This document shows positions 1-7,960 of a stretch of DNA of 40,070 nt, one piece after another; position 1 is the first letter of the stretch, and each line of letters opens with the position of its first letter. A program made the position numbers and the translations under genes. Source of the stretch: Vicinamibacterales bacterium (GTDB lineage: Bacteria; Acidobacteriota; Vicinamibacteria; Vicinamibacterales; UBA8438); contig CATQHX010000039.1 of NCBI GenBank assembly GCA_958296065.1, positions 1 to 40,070 of the forward strand. The letters are read 5' to 3'. The notes under the pieces are model-generated. The model was not told the origin of the DNA, ran no database searches, and saw nothing but the letters and a program-made list of their open reading frames with translations.

Positions 1-2
1 GC

Positions 3-527
3 TTCAACGGCCAGAGCGCCCGGCCGATCCCCGTGCTCTGGCACTCCCTGATGGTCATGCAGCTGTGCGCGGCGCACGACCCCGCCACAAGCCTGGAGGC
101 GCTCTTCCACGACGCCGCGGAAACCTACGTGGGCGACTGGATCCGCCCGCTCCGGAGCGTCATGGGAGACCGGCTCCTCCTGCTCCGCGAGACCATCCAG
201 GAAACGGTCTTCGAGGCCGTGGGCCTGCTCGGCAGATCCGCGAAGCTGTCGCCGCCGGTGCACCGCGCCGACGACCTCATGGTGCGCTGCGAGATGGAGT
301 CCCCGTGGGGCTACGGGCGCATCGTCAGCTGGTACGAGCCGCCGTCCGACGCGGAGCGGACGGCAGTGCAGGACGCGACAACCGAGATCGGCTGCCCCCC
401 AGCGAACCCGCTCGACCGGAAACGGATGCGGACGCTCTTCCTCGAACACGCCGACCGGCTGGTTGCCGCCAACGCACCGATGCGGGCATCCATCGAAGAA
501 GCGAGGAGAAGCTGGCACGCCGGATAG
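3..527 (+). CDS. HD-domain phosphohydrolase (YfbR-like), 5' end outside the window
   Basis: The reading frame is open from base 3, and the residues before the first GTG (33) continue the fold, so the true start lies upstream. In the 174 visible residues an HD signature can be read: His in WHS (about 14), the His-Asp pair in FHDAAE (about 36-37) and a later Asp in HRADD (about 90). FHDAAETYVGDWIRPLR closely matches the core of YfbR-type 5'-deoxynucleotidases and their phage homologues, which remove phosphate from dNMPs in a metal-dependent reaction. Function is inferred from the family. It is the first gene of a plus-strand block of phage- or plasmid-style genes. A set of alternative hairpins follows the stop codon. 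Confidence 0.72.
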   Translation, partial: FNGQSARPIPVLWHSLMVMQLCAAHDPATSLEALFHDAAETYVGDWIRPLRSVMGDRLLLLRETIQETVFEAVGLLGRSAKLSPPVHRADDLMVRCEMESPWGYGRIVSWYEPPSDAERTAVQDATTEIGCPPANPLDRKRMRTLFLEHADRLVAANAPMRASIEEARRSWHAG

Positions 528-580
528 TCGATTCACCCGGTAAAACGCCTACCGGGAATCGTTACTGACCGATTCCCGGT
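528..580 (+). promoter_or_regulatory. three-arm alternative hairpin (attenuator- or terminator-like)
   Basis: Arm B (551-561, ACCGGGAATCG) pairs perfectly over 11 bp with arm C (570-580, CGATTCCCGGT) across an 8-nt loop. Arm A (528-541) is a near copy of arm C with a 2-nt insertion and can also pair with B, so the A:B and B:C stems exclude each other. It lies between the HD gene stop and the next gene (639). No U-run follows, so it is not a classical intrinsic terminator. A folded mRNA end, an attenuator or a protein-binding site all fit. Confidence 0.45.
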
Positions 581-638
581 CCCGCTCCATGGCGCGGACC
601 GCCACGCACAGACTCCACAGACACGGAGGACCCACGAG

Positions 639-1058
639 ATGACCGACAGCAACACGCCCACGACAGCGGAACCGCAGCTCGAGCTGATCCACGTCCATCA
701 CACCGAGACCGGGTTCGCCGCCGAGCACGCCACCCTGACGGCGCTGGCCGGCTGGATCCAGCAGGAGGTCGATACGCAGAACGCGATCTCCGACCCGGAG
801 CCCGGAGAAGTCGACGCCGTCGAGAACCCGTTGCACCACCTCCTCGAGGACGAACGCACGCAGATGGTCCGCCCCGCCGGCAGGATAGAGCTCGTCGAGC
901 TGCTCTACGCCATGAGCAGGAGCGAGACGGCCGGACCCGACGAGCCCGACGAGACGGCCGCCGACCACCTGCGGAAGCTCGCTGGCGAACTGGCGACGAC
1001 GATCCGCTGCCTCCACGGCGTCCGCGAGAACGACTACATCCTGTTCGTCGTCGAGTAG
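639..1058 (+). CDS. hypothetical protein, 139 aa, acidic
   Basis: ATG at 639 follows a GGAGG-type ribosome binding site (acggaggacccacgag). The protein is soluble and acidic, with no signal peptide or membrane segment. The middle (about 60-75) is Asp/Glu-rich, a helical stretch with IELVELLYAMSR follows, and the protein ends in YILFVVE. I recognise no family. It sits 110 nt after the HD hydrolase and 51 nt before another unknown gene on the same strand, which suggests one transcription unit. The GC-rich third codon positions and clean start support a real gene. Confidence 0.6.
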   Translation: MTDSNTPTTAEPQLELIHVHHTETGFAAEHATLTALAGWIQQEVDTQNAISDPEPGEVDAVENPLHHLLEDERTQMVRPAGRIELVELLYAMSRSETAGPDEPDETAADHLRKLAGELATTIRCLHGVRENDYILFVVE

Positions 1059-1109
1059 ACACCGCCGCGCCGGCCACAAGCCACAGCGCAACCAGCCCGA
1101 AGGATCCGC

Positions 1110-1538
1110 ATGCGAATCGAGATACACCGCCACCGCATGGCGATGTCCCCCGCCGACGACGGGAAGATCGCCGTCGGCTACGACGTGCTCGTGCCCGAAG
1201 AGGACGTGCTGCCCGGCGCCCAGGGGCAGATCCGGCTCCTCGGTCCAAAGCTGCGCGAGTACCGGACCTACGAGGATGCGACCTGGGTCACCGGCCTGCC
1301 GCGCGGGTTCGAACGCTACGCCGCATGGCTCGACCACGAGAAAGCCGCCCAGCGCGAGATGCTGGCCATAATCCAGGAGCACTGCCCGGAGACCCGCGGC
1401 TGGACCGGATGGCCCGTCTTCTGGGCCTTCGTCGACCCCGCCAGCAGCCAGGAGACCATCCGCTTCACCATTGAGCACCCGAAGGAGAGCGCACCCGAGA
1501 CAGCGACGTCCGCCCAGGCCGGAACACCGGCCGCATAA
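1110..1538 (+). CDS. hypothetical protein, 142 aa
   Basis: ATG at 1110 is preceded by GAAGGA. The protein has beta-type segments at the N-terminus (KIAVGYDVLVPEED), a helix rich in Lys and Glu (HEKAAQREMLAIIQEHC), a Trp-rich segment (GWTGWPVFWAFVDP) and a low-complexity Ala/Thr tail. There is no signal peptide. I recognise no family. It is the last gene before a 540-nt stretch filled with degenerate palindromic repeats. Confidence 0.55.
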   Translation: MRIEIHRHRMAMSPADDGKIAVGYDVLVPEEDVLPGAQGQIRLLGPKLREYRTYEDATWVTGLPRGFERYAAWLDHEKAAQREMLAIIQEHCPETRGWTGWPVFWAFVDPASSQETIRFTIEHPKESAPETATSAQAGTPAA

Positions 1539-1550
1539 CGACGCGCGCCC

Positions 1551-1901
1551 CTGCTCCACGCGCGCGCGGATAACCCGCCCCCCCCCCCCCCCCCCGGAAC
1601 CCTCCTCCGCTGATTCGGCCTCACCACCCTGCACCACGCGCGCGCGTGGTGGATGAACCGCACCGGGACCGGGAGCAGGACAACCCGAGGGAGTTCGCCC
1701 CGCACGGGCGGCGGTTACACCCACCCGACTCCACTAAGAGCCAGAAGTGGCTGCACGGAGACCACCGCGCGCGGGAACCAACCCCGACCGGCCAGTGTCG
1801 ACAACGCGGACCCGATGCCAAGCCCGCGCGCGCGGGCTTGACGGCGACGGCAACACCGCGCATATCGGTGCCGAGTGCCCCGCAGGGGCGGGAATGGACC
1901 C
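1551..1901 (+). repeat. degenerate CRISPR-like or REP-like cluster 1 (5-6 units)
   Basis: Units of a GC palindrome followed by an A-rich tail occur at about 1551-1577 (CGCGCGCGGATAACCC), 1629-1660 (stem then GGATGAACC), 1693-1722 (GGTTACACC), 1760-1782 (GCGGGAACCAACC), 1817-1845 (GGGCTTGACG) and 1875-1901 (GGGAATGGACC). The tails of units 2 to 5 are 62, 61 and 61 nt apart; unit 1 to 2 is 82 nt and contains a poly-C tract. The stem-plus-tail design and the period resemble type I-E CRISPR arrays in a decayed state. A REP-like intergenic element is the alternative. No convincing gene occupies 1539-2078. Confidence 0.45.
1578..1595 (+). repeat. 18-nt poly-C tract
   Basis: An uninterrupted run of 18 C follows directly after the first palindromic unit of the cluster. 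It lies outside any supported coding region and accounts for the longer spacing there. Such tracts slip readily in replication and in sequencing, so its exact length is uncertain. Confidence 0.8.
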
Positions 1902-2078
1902 GGTACGTCGAGCCGAGCGAGTGGGCGGGGTCGGGTCCGCGTGCTAGGCTCCCGAATTGTGGAACCAACCGATCAGCAGGGGCGGGAGCAACACGGCGAC
2001 TCGGACACAGGAGGGTGGCCAGCGCCTCAGAAAGCCGGATTCCACATGGCGAGTGGTACCCAGCCGAGGAGCACACCC

Positions 2079-2636
2079 ATGGCCACCACGACGCAAGGCA
2101 CCGTCAGGCGGACCTACAAGGACTACTGCACAACACCGGACGACGAGCGCTACGAACTGCTCAACGGCAATCTGATGATGGTTCCCGCACCCAACAGGAA
2201 GCACCAAGAGGTGCTAGGCACGCTCTACCTGGAACTGGGCAATTTCGCCAAGGAGCACGGGCTGGGCAGGGTGTACGTCGCACCGTTCGACGTCGTTCTG
2301 TCGGACACCGACGTCGTGCAGCCCGACCTGCTGTTCATCTCGCGAACGCGCGAGCACACGCTGACCGAGGAGAACGTACGGGGAGCGCCCGACCTCGTGA
2401 TAGAGATACTCTCGCCGTCCACCGTCGAGCGCGACCTGGGCTACAAGCACGAGCTGTACGGCAGACACGGCGTGCTCGAGTACTGGATCGTCGATCCGAT
2501 GGGCGAAACAATCGCCGTGCATCGGCAACGGCACGGCAGGCTCGAGCTGGCCGAGACCTTCGGGCGCCGGGACACCCTGCGCAGTGAGGTGCTTGAGGGG
2601 CTACACCTCAAGCTCGACGACATCTTCGCGAGCTGA
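2079..2636 (+). CDS. Uma2-family putative endonuclease (PD-(D/E)XK fold)
   Basis: The frame is open from 1875, but ATG 2079 has a ribosome binding site (gccgagga) and is where family similarity starts; ATG 2046 is the alternative. The 185-aa protein has the Uma2 layout: YELLNG (E26), QPDLLF (D83), LVIEILSPST (E109) and a Lys in GYKHELY (K123), the metal- and phosphate-binding residues of the PD-(D/E)XK core. EYWIVDP (about 134-140) is also typical. Uma2 proteins are abundant in cyanobacteria and some other phyla and are thought to be nucleases, but their role is not established. The gene is flanked on both sides by CRISPR-like palindromic clusters. TAGGCT (1945-1950) is a possible -10. Confidence 0.85.
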   Translation: MATTTQGTVRRTYKDYCTTPDDERYELLNGNLMMVPAPNRKHQEVLGTLYLELGNFAKEHGLGRVYVAPFDVVLSDTDVVQPDLLFISRTREHTLTEENVRGAPDLVIEILSPSTVERDLGYKHELYGRHGVLEYWIVDPMGETIAVHRQRHGRLELAETFGRRDTLRSEVLEGLHLKLDDIFAS

Positions 2637-2677
2637 GTAATCCCGGCACCGATCTTCGCACCCGCGTGGTCGGCCCC

Positions 2678-2763
2678 GGCTCCGCGCGCGCGCCGATAAC
2701 CCGACGTGCCGGGACGCTGAGCGGGTCGTTCTCGGCCCCTGCTCCGCGCGCGCGGATAACCCT
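2678..2763 (+). repeat. CRISPR-like palindromic cluster 2 (two units)
   Basis: Two copies, about 2678-2703 and 2738-2763, share GGCTCCGCGCGCG or TGCTCCGCGCGCG followed by GATAACCC. The GATAAC tails are 60 nt apart. Looser relatives follow at about 2785-2805 (CACGGATCTTCC) and 2841-2867 (CTCCGCGCGGGCGCGGACACC) but are out of phase. The layout matches cluster 1 and the pair at 33612-33700. Confidence 0.5.
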
Positions 2764-2898
2764 CCCCCAACTTCGGCCCTCGCCGCCCGCACGGATCTTC
2801 CAACCCGGCCTCCGACGCCGCACTGATCGGAACCCGCCGCCCCTCTCCGCGCGGGCGCGGACACCTTCCCCGCACACTCCCACCGCGCCCCGCCGCCC

Positions 2899-3231
2899 AT
2901 GCAGAAACTGACCGACTCGGCGAAGCTCTCCGAGCAGCTGACCATCGCCAACGAGGAGCTGGCCCATCTCCGCGCCAGTCAGCAGCACGCCGCCCGGGCG
3001 GCCCCCGGCGCAACGGCGGGGACGTGGGCCGCCGCCACCCGCAAGCTGCCCCCCGAGGACCGAGCGCGCATCGCAGACGCCATCGACTGCGCCCGCAACA
3101 TCTTCCGCTGGGCGCGCCGGCGCAGGCGCCTGGAGAACACCCGCTGGCAGCCCGGCCACCCCGCAGCCGAGCTGCGCGCGCTCGCACGTCTCGTGCGCCG
3201 CGCACAGCATCAGCGCACCACCGCGGCGTAG
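2899..3231 (+). CDS. small basic hypothetical protein, 110 aa
   Basis: ATG at 2899; the N-terminus (MQKLTDSAKLSEQLTIANEELAHLRAS) looks like a short coiled coil and the rest is Arg-rich (FRWARRRRRLENTRW). There is no signal peptide or membrane segment. A nucleic-acid-binding role would fit the charge but is a guess. The stop lies 14 nt before the next gene, so the two are probably co-transcribed. I recognise no family. Confidence 0.5.
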   Translation: MQKLTDSAKLSEQLTIANEELAHLRASQQHAARAAPGATAGTWAAATRKLPPEDRARIADAIDCARNIFRWARRRRRLENTRWQPGHPAAELRALARLVRRAQHQRTTAA

Positions 3232-3244
3232 AGAACCACGAACC

Positions 3245-4030
3245 ATGAGACCTCCAGACCTGCACACCCTGATCCGGCAGGGCGCCGTCTTCTACGTGTC
3301 CCACTCCGGCGGCAAGGACTCGCAGGCGATGTACGCCGGGATCCGCCGGCGCGTGCCCCACGACCGGATCGTCCTGGTGCACGCCGACCTCGGCGAGATC
3401 GAGTGGGAAGGCGTCCAGGACCACATCCGGGCGACGATCGCGCACGACCTGAACGTCGTCCGCGCGAACAAGACCTTCTTCGACATGGTGCGCCACCGCG
3501 CGGCGACCCGGCCCGACGTGCCCTCGTTCCCCGACGGCGGCCGCCGGCAGTGCACCAGCGACCTCAAGCGCGGCCCCATCTACAAGTTCATCCGGCGCGA
3601 CATGAACGCGCGGCGCGCGCTCGTCGGCATCAACTGCATGGGGCTGCGCGCCGAGGAGAGCGCCGGCCGCAAGCGCCTCCCGCCGTGGTCCCTCAACAAG
3701 ACGCTCTCGACCACGACGCGCACCGTCTACAACTGGCTGCCGATCCACGCGCTCACGACACCGCAGGTCTTCAGCCGGATCCGCGAGGCCGGACAGGAGC
3801 CGTTCCGGGCGTATGCGACGGGCAACCGGCGGCTGTCGTGCGTCTTCTGCATCCTCGGCTGCGCCGGCGACCTGGCCAACGGACGCCGCGAGCGGCCCGA
3901 GCTGTTCCAGCGGTACGTGGAGCTGGAACGCGAGACCGGGTGGACGATGTTCCCCGGGCAGTCCCTCACACAGCGCGCCGCCGAAGAAGAAGCGCCCCGC
4001 CGGCGGCAGCCCCGCGGCAACGCGCCGTAG
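3245..4030 (+). CDS. PAPS-reductase-family PP-loop protein (261 aa)
   Basis: An N-type ATP-pyrophosphatase loop SGGKDS lies at residues 21-26, followed by VLVHADLGEIEW, RRQCTSDLKRGP (about 101-111), GLRAEES (133-139) and a Cys cluster SCVFCILGC (C199, C202, C206), with further Cys at 103 and 131. This is the phosphoadenosine phosphosulfate reductase superfamily in the form common in phages and plasmids and related to DndC. Those proteins activate a substrate by adenylation, often for sulfur or nucleobase chemistry; the substrate here cannot be read from sequence. The Cys set could hold an Fe-S cluster (inference). No dnd, ssp or cys gene is adjacent. A second, longer relative lies at 20271. 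Confidence 0.8.
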   Translation: MRPPDLHTLIRQGAVFYVSHSGGKDSQAMYAGIRRRVPHDRIVLVHADLGEIEWEGVQDHIRATIAHDLNVVRANKTFFDMVRHRAATRPDVPSFPDGGRRQCTSDLKRGPIYKFIRRDMNARRALVGINCMGLRAEESAGRKRLPPWSLNKTLSTTTRTVYNWLPIHALTTPQVFSRIREAGQEPFRAYATGNRRLSCVFCILGCAGDLANGRRERPELFQRYVELERETGWTMFPGQSLTQRAAEEEAPRRRQPRGNAP

Positions 4031-4046
4031 ACCGCGCAGGCGCCCC

Positions 4047-4052
4047 TACACT
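4047..4052 (+). promoter_or_regulatory. -10 element TACACT, almost leaderless promoter
   Basis: TACACT lies 9 nt before the ATG at 4062, and no ribosome binding site lies between them. No convincing -35 is visible. With a start point 6-7 nt downstream, the mRNA would begin at or beside the start codon. Confidence 0.4.
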
Positions 4053-4061
4053 CCCACCATC

Positions 4062-5030
4062 ATGCCGCCACACCCGACCTCGAAGATCCACCTGCTGGCG
4101 AAGATCCACCCCAGCGCCGACATCGGCGCCAACACCATCGTCGAAGCCGACGCCGAGATACAGCAGGACGTGAAAGTCGGCGAGTACACCATCGTGCGCA
4201 GCGGCACGCTGCTGCGCCGGGGCGCCCAGGTCGGCAGCGGATGCGACATCGACGCCTTCTACGTCGGACGCGACACGAAGGTCGGCAACGGCGTCCGCAT
4301 GGCCGCGAACAGCAGCGCCGGCGACCGCGCCACGATCCACACGGGTGTCCACCTCGAAAAGAGAGCGCGCGTCGGACACGACTCGACCATCGGAGAAAGG
4401 ACCACGCTCGGGCCGCGGACCTACGTCCACCCCGGAGCACGCGTCGGCGAAAACGTCACCACGGACAAGGACGTCCGGATCGGCGAGAGCGTCCACGTCG
4501 GCGACGACGCCACCTTCGCAGCCGAAGCCCGGGTCGCGCCGAACGCGCACATCGGCAACGGCACCACCGTCAGCGAGAAGGCCCAGATCGGCATGGACGC
4601 CGGCCCCGGCATCATGCCCGCAGTCCACATCGGGAACGACTGCGCCGTGGGCAACGACACGCACATCGCTCCCGCCGCACGCATGGGCGACGACTGCACG
4701 CTCGAAGCCAACGCGGAGCTCGAGCACGGCGCGGTCATGGAGACGGGCTCGACCGTCTGCGCCGGCTCGAAGGTGAGAGCCGACGGCGTCATCCGCAAGG
4801 GCCAGACGGTACCGCCGTCGACGCTGGTCAGGACCGACGGCACGCACGTCGAGCGCTACATCGACATAGACGACTACAACTTCCGCGACGGGGACGACGA
4901 CCGCGAGGTCTTCGTCCATCCCGAAGACGAACCACACGGACTGCCGGCGGAACCGCCGGCCCCGCCGGGCCCGGCCAGAGGCGCCGCCGACGCTGCCGCA
5001 GGCCGCGAACACGACGGCCCGTCGCGCTGA
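4062..5030 (+). CDS. hexapeptide-repeat left-handed beta-helix protein
   Basis: The ATG at 4062 is preferred over the longer open frame (3813) because that part overlaps the preceding gene. From the N-terminus to about residue 255 the 322-aa protein is built of hexapeptide turns such as IGANTI, VGEYTI, VGRDTK, VGHDST, IGERTT, VGENVT, IGNGTT and IGNDCA, which form a triangular beta-helix. The ends are KIHPSADIGANTIV and a region with YIDIDDYNFRDGDDDR, then a Pro/Ala-rich tail. Relatives are UDP-GlcNAc or sugar acyltransferases (LpxA- or GlmU-like) and carbonic-anhydrase-like proteins. No partner catalytic domain is present, so an acyltransferase activity is unproven. It lies between a PP-loop gene and an NTase module. 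Confidence 0.75.
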   Translation: MPPHPTSKIHLLAKIHPSADIGANTIVEADAEIQQDVKVGEYTIVRSGTLLRRGAQVGSGCDIDAFYVGRDTKVGNGVRMAANSSAGDRATIHTGVHLEKRARVGHDSTIGERTTLGPRTYVHPGARVGENVTTDKDVRIGESVHVGDDATFAAEARVAPNAHIGNGTTVSEKAQIGMDAGPGIMPAVHIGNDCAVGNDTHIAPAARMGDDCTLEANAELEHGAVMETGSTVCAGSKVRADGVIRKGQTVPPSTLVRTDGTHVERYIDIDDYNFRDGDDDREVFVHPEDEPHGLPAEPPAPPGPARGAADAAAGREHDGPSR

Positions 5031-5127
5031 ACGGCTGGACCATGCAAAGCGTTCGACCTGCCGCGCAGGCTGGCAAGGCGCGAGTCCACGCGCCCCCGCA
5101 CCGGAGCGGGAATCCACCGGCGGAGGC

Positions 5128-5133
5128 TAGAAT
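5128..5133 (+). promoter_or_regulatory. -10 element TAGAAT, leaderless promoter
   Basis: TAGAAT is exactly 7 nt from the ATG at 5141, the spacing expected if transcription starts on the start codon. The intervening CGGAGCA could also act as a close Shine-Dalgarno. No -35 is seen. Confidence 0.4.
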
Positions 5134-5140
5134 CGGAGCA

Positions 5141-5596
5141 ATGACGACCGCCGATGACATGTCGCTAAACGAGTGGGTCAGGGTCGAAAGCGAGCGACGA
5201 GCACGAGTCGAGAACCCGGACACGCCGGCACAACTGCGCCCACTGGGGGACTTCAGCGACGAGTACGCCGACCCAACCGAGTACAAAACGGTCGACCAGT
5301 CGCGGGTCGGCCCGAAATCGGCCGCCTTGCAGGGCCTGATCGACGGCGACTGCTGCGGCTGGGGAAAACGGCCAACGACCGACGAACTGTACGAGGCGAT
5401 GCGGGCCGACGAACCCACCGACCGGCAACGGTCGCTGGCCAGCGTCCTGCTGCGCGCCGACTTCTGGGAGTTGATGGGCGCCTGGATGGAAGCAGCCTTC
5501 ACGTGGCGGCAGCTGGCCCGGGCCATGAGCCGGCGGGAGTACCAGAACGCACAACGCGTACGCGAGATCAACAGGAGCGCCACATGGAGAAGCTGA
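5141..5596 (+). CDS. hypothetical partner of NTase (possible antitoxin), 151 aa
   Basis: The frame is open far upstream, but ATG 5141 sits behind a good -10 and clears the preceding gene. The protein is helical and charged: an N-terminal segment with SLNEWVRVESERRARVEN, a central GLIDGDCCGWGKRP, and a C-terminal helix pair (LLRADFWELMGAWMEAAFTW, then RAMSRREYQNAQRVREINR). I see no winged-helix of the AbiEi type and recognise no family. Its last 13 nt overlap the start of the nucleotidyltransferase gene, a coupling typical of toxin-antitoxin pairs. The antitoxin role is inference from position alone. Confidence 0.6.
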   Translation: MTTADDMSLNEWVRVESERRARVENPDTPAQLRPLGDFSDEYADPTEYKTVDQSRVGPKSAALQGLIDGDCCGWGKRPTTDELYEAMRADEPTDRQRSLASVLLRADFWELMGAWMEAAFTWRQLARAMSRREYQNAQRVREINRSATWRS

Positions 5597-6726
5597 CGCT
5601 CCCAGACCCGGCCGCGAGCCTGTGGAAGCGCATCCGAGACACGGTACACGAGCTGGGCACACGGCGGCCAGAGCAACAGACAAGACCGCACCTGGGGGGC
5701 GGAACGACCCTGGCCGCACGGTGGGGACACCGTCGGAGCACCGACATCGACGTGACACTGCCCGGCGACCCAAGCCTGGGCGACTTGGCACGCAAGGACG
5801 AACAGAACCTTGCAATGAGAATCGGCGGCAAAGCCAGCCGCGAGGACGAGAACGAGATCAAGGTGATCTGCCCGGACGGGGCACTTCACGTGGCGCGGCT
5901 GAAGCCGCACGCACCCGGCGCCGAGTCAATCGCACTTGTCGACGGACAAGAGGAGATCGTCCTGTCGAACGCACAGATCCTGCGAGGAAAACTGTCGCGC
6001 GCAGCCGACAGCCCGGTGCGCGACGTGTTCGACATCATCTGCGCGGCGAAAGCCGACCCGCAAGCACTGGCGACCGCGGTCGGAACAGTCAACACACAGC
6101 AAGCCGAACGAATCGCGACGCGGTGGCGGACAGCGAACGACGAGTTCGCAAGGGAGGCGACAACCGAACTCAGAGACGTGAATCCAGAGTTCGAGACACC
6201 GCGGAACACGCTGGGCAGCGACGCGGCCAGGGCGCTTGAGAACCACCGGTACGTGCGGCTGGAAATCGAGGTCGAAACAGACGTCGTCGTCATCCGCAAG
6301 ACGATCGGTGCCGGGGCGCTGCCCGACGAGCGCTACCCGCTGAAAGAAGCGCGAACGGCTCTGGCCGCCTCCGGAGTCGAGGAACACCTGGACACGAACG
6401 GCCCAACGATGCCGATCAAGATGGCTATCGCCATCGAGACGATGGCCAAATACAAGAGGACCGGAACGCTATACGACAGCAACAACCCGGCAACGAAGTA
6501 CCAGATCGCGTTCCCGAACAAACACTTTGAGCCGGGATGGAAACCATTCCCGACAGAACTCGGGACGCGGAAACCGACAACGGCCAGTGGTGCCCCAACG
6601 ATCGGGGCGCCGAAACGACCGAGCGGGACAACGGCGTCTACCGGGAAACCCGCCCAGGTTCCATCCAGACCCGGGTCCGAACCTGGCGCGTGGAAGACCA
6701 AGTTGAAAGAACTGGGTATTAGTTAG
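5584..6726 (+). CDS. AbiEii/AbiGii-like nucleotidyltransferase, 380 aa
   Basis: GGGTTLA (38-44) followed by HRRSTDIDV (49-57) is the signature of the AbiEii-type nucleotidyltransferase fold, with D54 and D56 as likely metal ligands. NAQILRGKLSRAADSPVRDVFDII (129-152) matches the helical part that carries RDxxD in this family. Known members are the toxin half of type IV toxin-antitoxin phage-abortive systems and some transfer nucleotides to tRNA or protein. This one is longer than typical AbiEii proteins, with a C-terminal half (about 200-380) I do not recognise, ending in a Pro/Thr/Gly-rich linker and WKTKLKELGIS. It starts inside the preceding gene, so the two are translationally coupled. 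Toxin activity is inferred. Confidence 0.75.
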   Translation: MEKLTLPDPAASLWKRIRDTVHELGTRRPEQQTRPHLGGGTTLAARWGHRRSTDIDVTLPGDPSLGDLARKDEQNLAMRIGGKASREDENEIKVICPDGALHVARLKPHAPGAESIALVDGQEEIVLSNAQILRGKLSRAADSPVRDVFDIICAAKADPQALATAVGTVNTQQAERIATRWRTANDEFAREATTELRDVNPEFETPRNTLGSDAARALENHRYVRLEIEVETDVVVIRKTIGAGALPDERYPLKEARTALAASGVEEHLDTNGPTMPIKMAIAIETMAKYKRTGTLYDSNNPATKYQIAFPNKHFEPGWKPFPTELGTRKPTTASGAPTIGAPKRPSGTTASTGKPAQVPSRPGSEPGAWKTKLKELGIS

Positions 6727-6832
6727 AGATGAGCCGGACGACCCGCCGGAGCCGCCTTCCCCGGCAACCGGCACGGCCGAGGCGGCGAAGCAGCGCGAAC
6801 AGCAACGGAACAAGCCGCAGAGGTAGCGGCAG

Positions 6833-7072
6833 TTGACAATACGCACCGCCGCCGGTCGCGGCGAGCGCTTCGGCCCGGTCGTCCATCACTCCCGCCCCCG
6901 GTCCGGCTTCCAGAGCCCGCAACTGACGAACGCGCGCGATATCACCCGCTTCCTCAACGCCGCGATCGAGAACGGCGCGCTCGTCTCCAACGGCTACAAC
7001 TCGTTCTGGAACCGCGTGGCGCTCGCGCGAAACCACGCGGTACGCGCGCGCATGCGGACCTGCGGAGCCTGA
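6833..7072 (+). CDS. small hypothetical protein or gene fragment, 79 aa
   Basis: The frame begins at a TTG (6833) just after an in-frame TAG, with no clear ribosome binding site. Codon use in DITRFLNAAIENGALVSNGY and the following NSFWNRVALARNHAV is strongly GC-ending, as in real genes here. I recognise no family. It may be the remnant of a longer gene. The rest of 6727-7216 shows nothing else I can support, apart from a TACCCT (7183-7188) that could be the -10 of the next gene. Confidence 0.35.
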   Translation: MTIRTAAGRGERFGPVVHHSRPRSGFQSPQLTNARDITRFLNAAIENGALVSNGYNSFWNRVALARNHAVRARMRTCGA

Positions 7073-7216
7073 CAAGCCCTCCCGGAAACAGCCGAACGCG
7101 CTGTTCACCGCAACACCTCCGGCACGCCTGACGCCGTCCCTCACTTTGCCAGCGGCGCAACGAGCGCCGCCAACAGAAGGTGTACCCTGCCGGCACCCGG
7201 AAACGACTCTCCCATC

Positions 7217-7789
7217 ATGCCAAGACAAGACCGCCCCACCCGCCGGGGCCTGCCCCTCCACCACACGGTACGCGGCGACGCGGTCCTCCTGCGCCGGGAG
7301 CTGCGCTGGACCGCCGCAACGATGCTGGCGCTCGGCGCCGCCGGGCACGCGATCGCGGGGCTGTCCGGCGCCGCGATCGGGACAGCGACCGGGTTCCTCC
7401 TCCAGCAGGCCGCCTACAAGCTGACAGTACAAGCACTGTGGCACGGATGGTCCACCCGCGCCATCACCTTCGACAGGGCCGAACGGTCGCAAGAGCTCGC
7501 CCGGATCTCGCTGCGCGCGTTCACGATCTGGATGCGCACGGCCAGCGCCAACGACCGCCTTTACATCGCGCTGTGGAACGTCGGCACCGAAGACGGCGAA
7601 GACGACGAGGACGAGGTCGCCGAATCGACGGCCGAGATCCGGATCCGGTACGCGTACTCCCTGGCGACCCGGCTCGACAACGAGCCGTTGTGGTGCGACA
7701 ACCCCGAGCGGCGACGGCTGCGCCGCTCGCTGCAGCGCGACGAGGCGCGGTTGCTGCGGCTGGCCACAGGCCAGCGTCTGCAGGAATGA
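7217..7789 (+). CDS. hypothetical protein with one hydrophobic segment, 190 aa
   Basis: ATG 7217 lies 28 nt after a possible -10 (TACCCT, 7183-7188), with no Shine-Dalgarno. Residues about 33-62 form a Gly/Ala-rich hydrophobic segment (TMLALGAAGHAIAGLSGAAI) that could span the membrane. A soluble C-terminal domain follows with an acidic loop (EDGEDDEDEVAE) and an Arg/Leu-rich end. There is no signal peptide cleavage site. No family is recognised. Confidence 0.55.
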   Translation: MPRQDRPTRRGLPLHHTVRGDAVLLRRELRWTAATMLALGAAGHAIAGLSGAAIGTATGFLLQQAAYKLTVQALWHGWSTRAITFDRAERSQELARISLRAFTIWMRTASANDRLYIALWNVGTEDGEDDEDEVAESTAEIRIRYAYSLATRLDNEPLWCDNPERRRLRRSLQRDEARLLRLATGQRLQE

Positions 7790-7960
7790 CCGGCTTCATG
7801 CCCGCCGCCGCTGCGAACCCGGCGGCAACAGCGGCGCCGGCGATCCGGACAGCGCACCACCGCTGCCCGCCAGCATGCCGCCGGCAACAGGAAGCCAACC
7901 CGAGCGGCCAGGGCACAACGCCCCGAAAGCCGCCACCGACGGACTGAAGGAGCCCGAGAG

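Noticed and set aside
549..1724. A 391-aa minus-strand frame at the left end
   Set aside because: It has no recognisable motif, spans two plus-strand genes with good starts and includes the poly-C tract.
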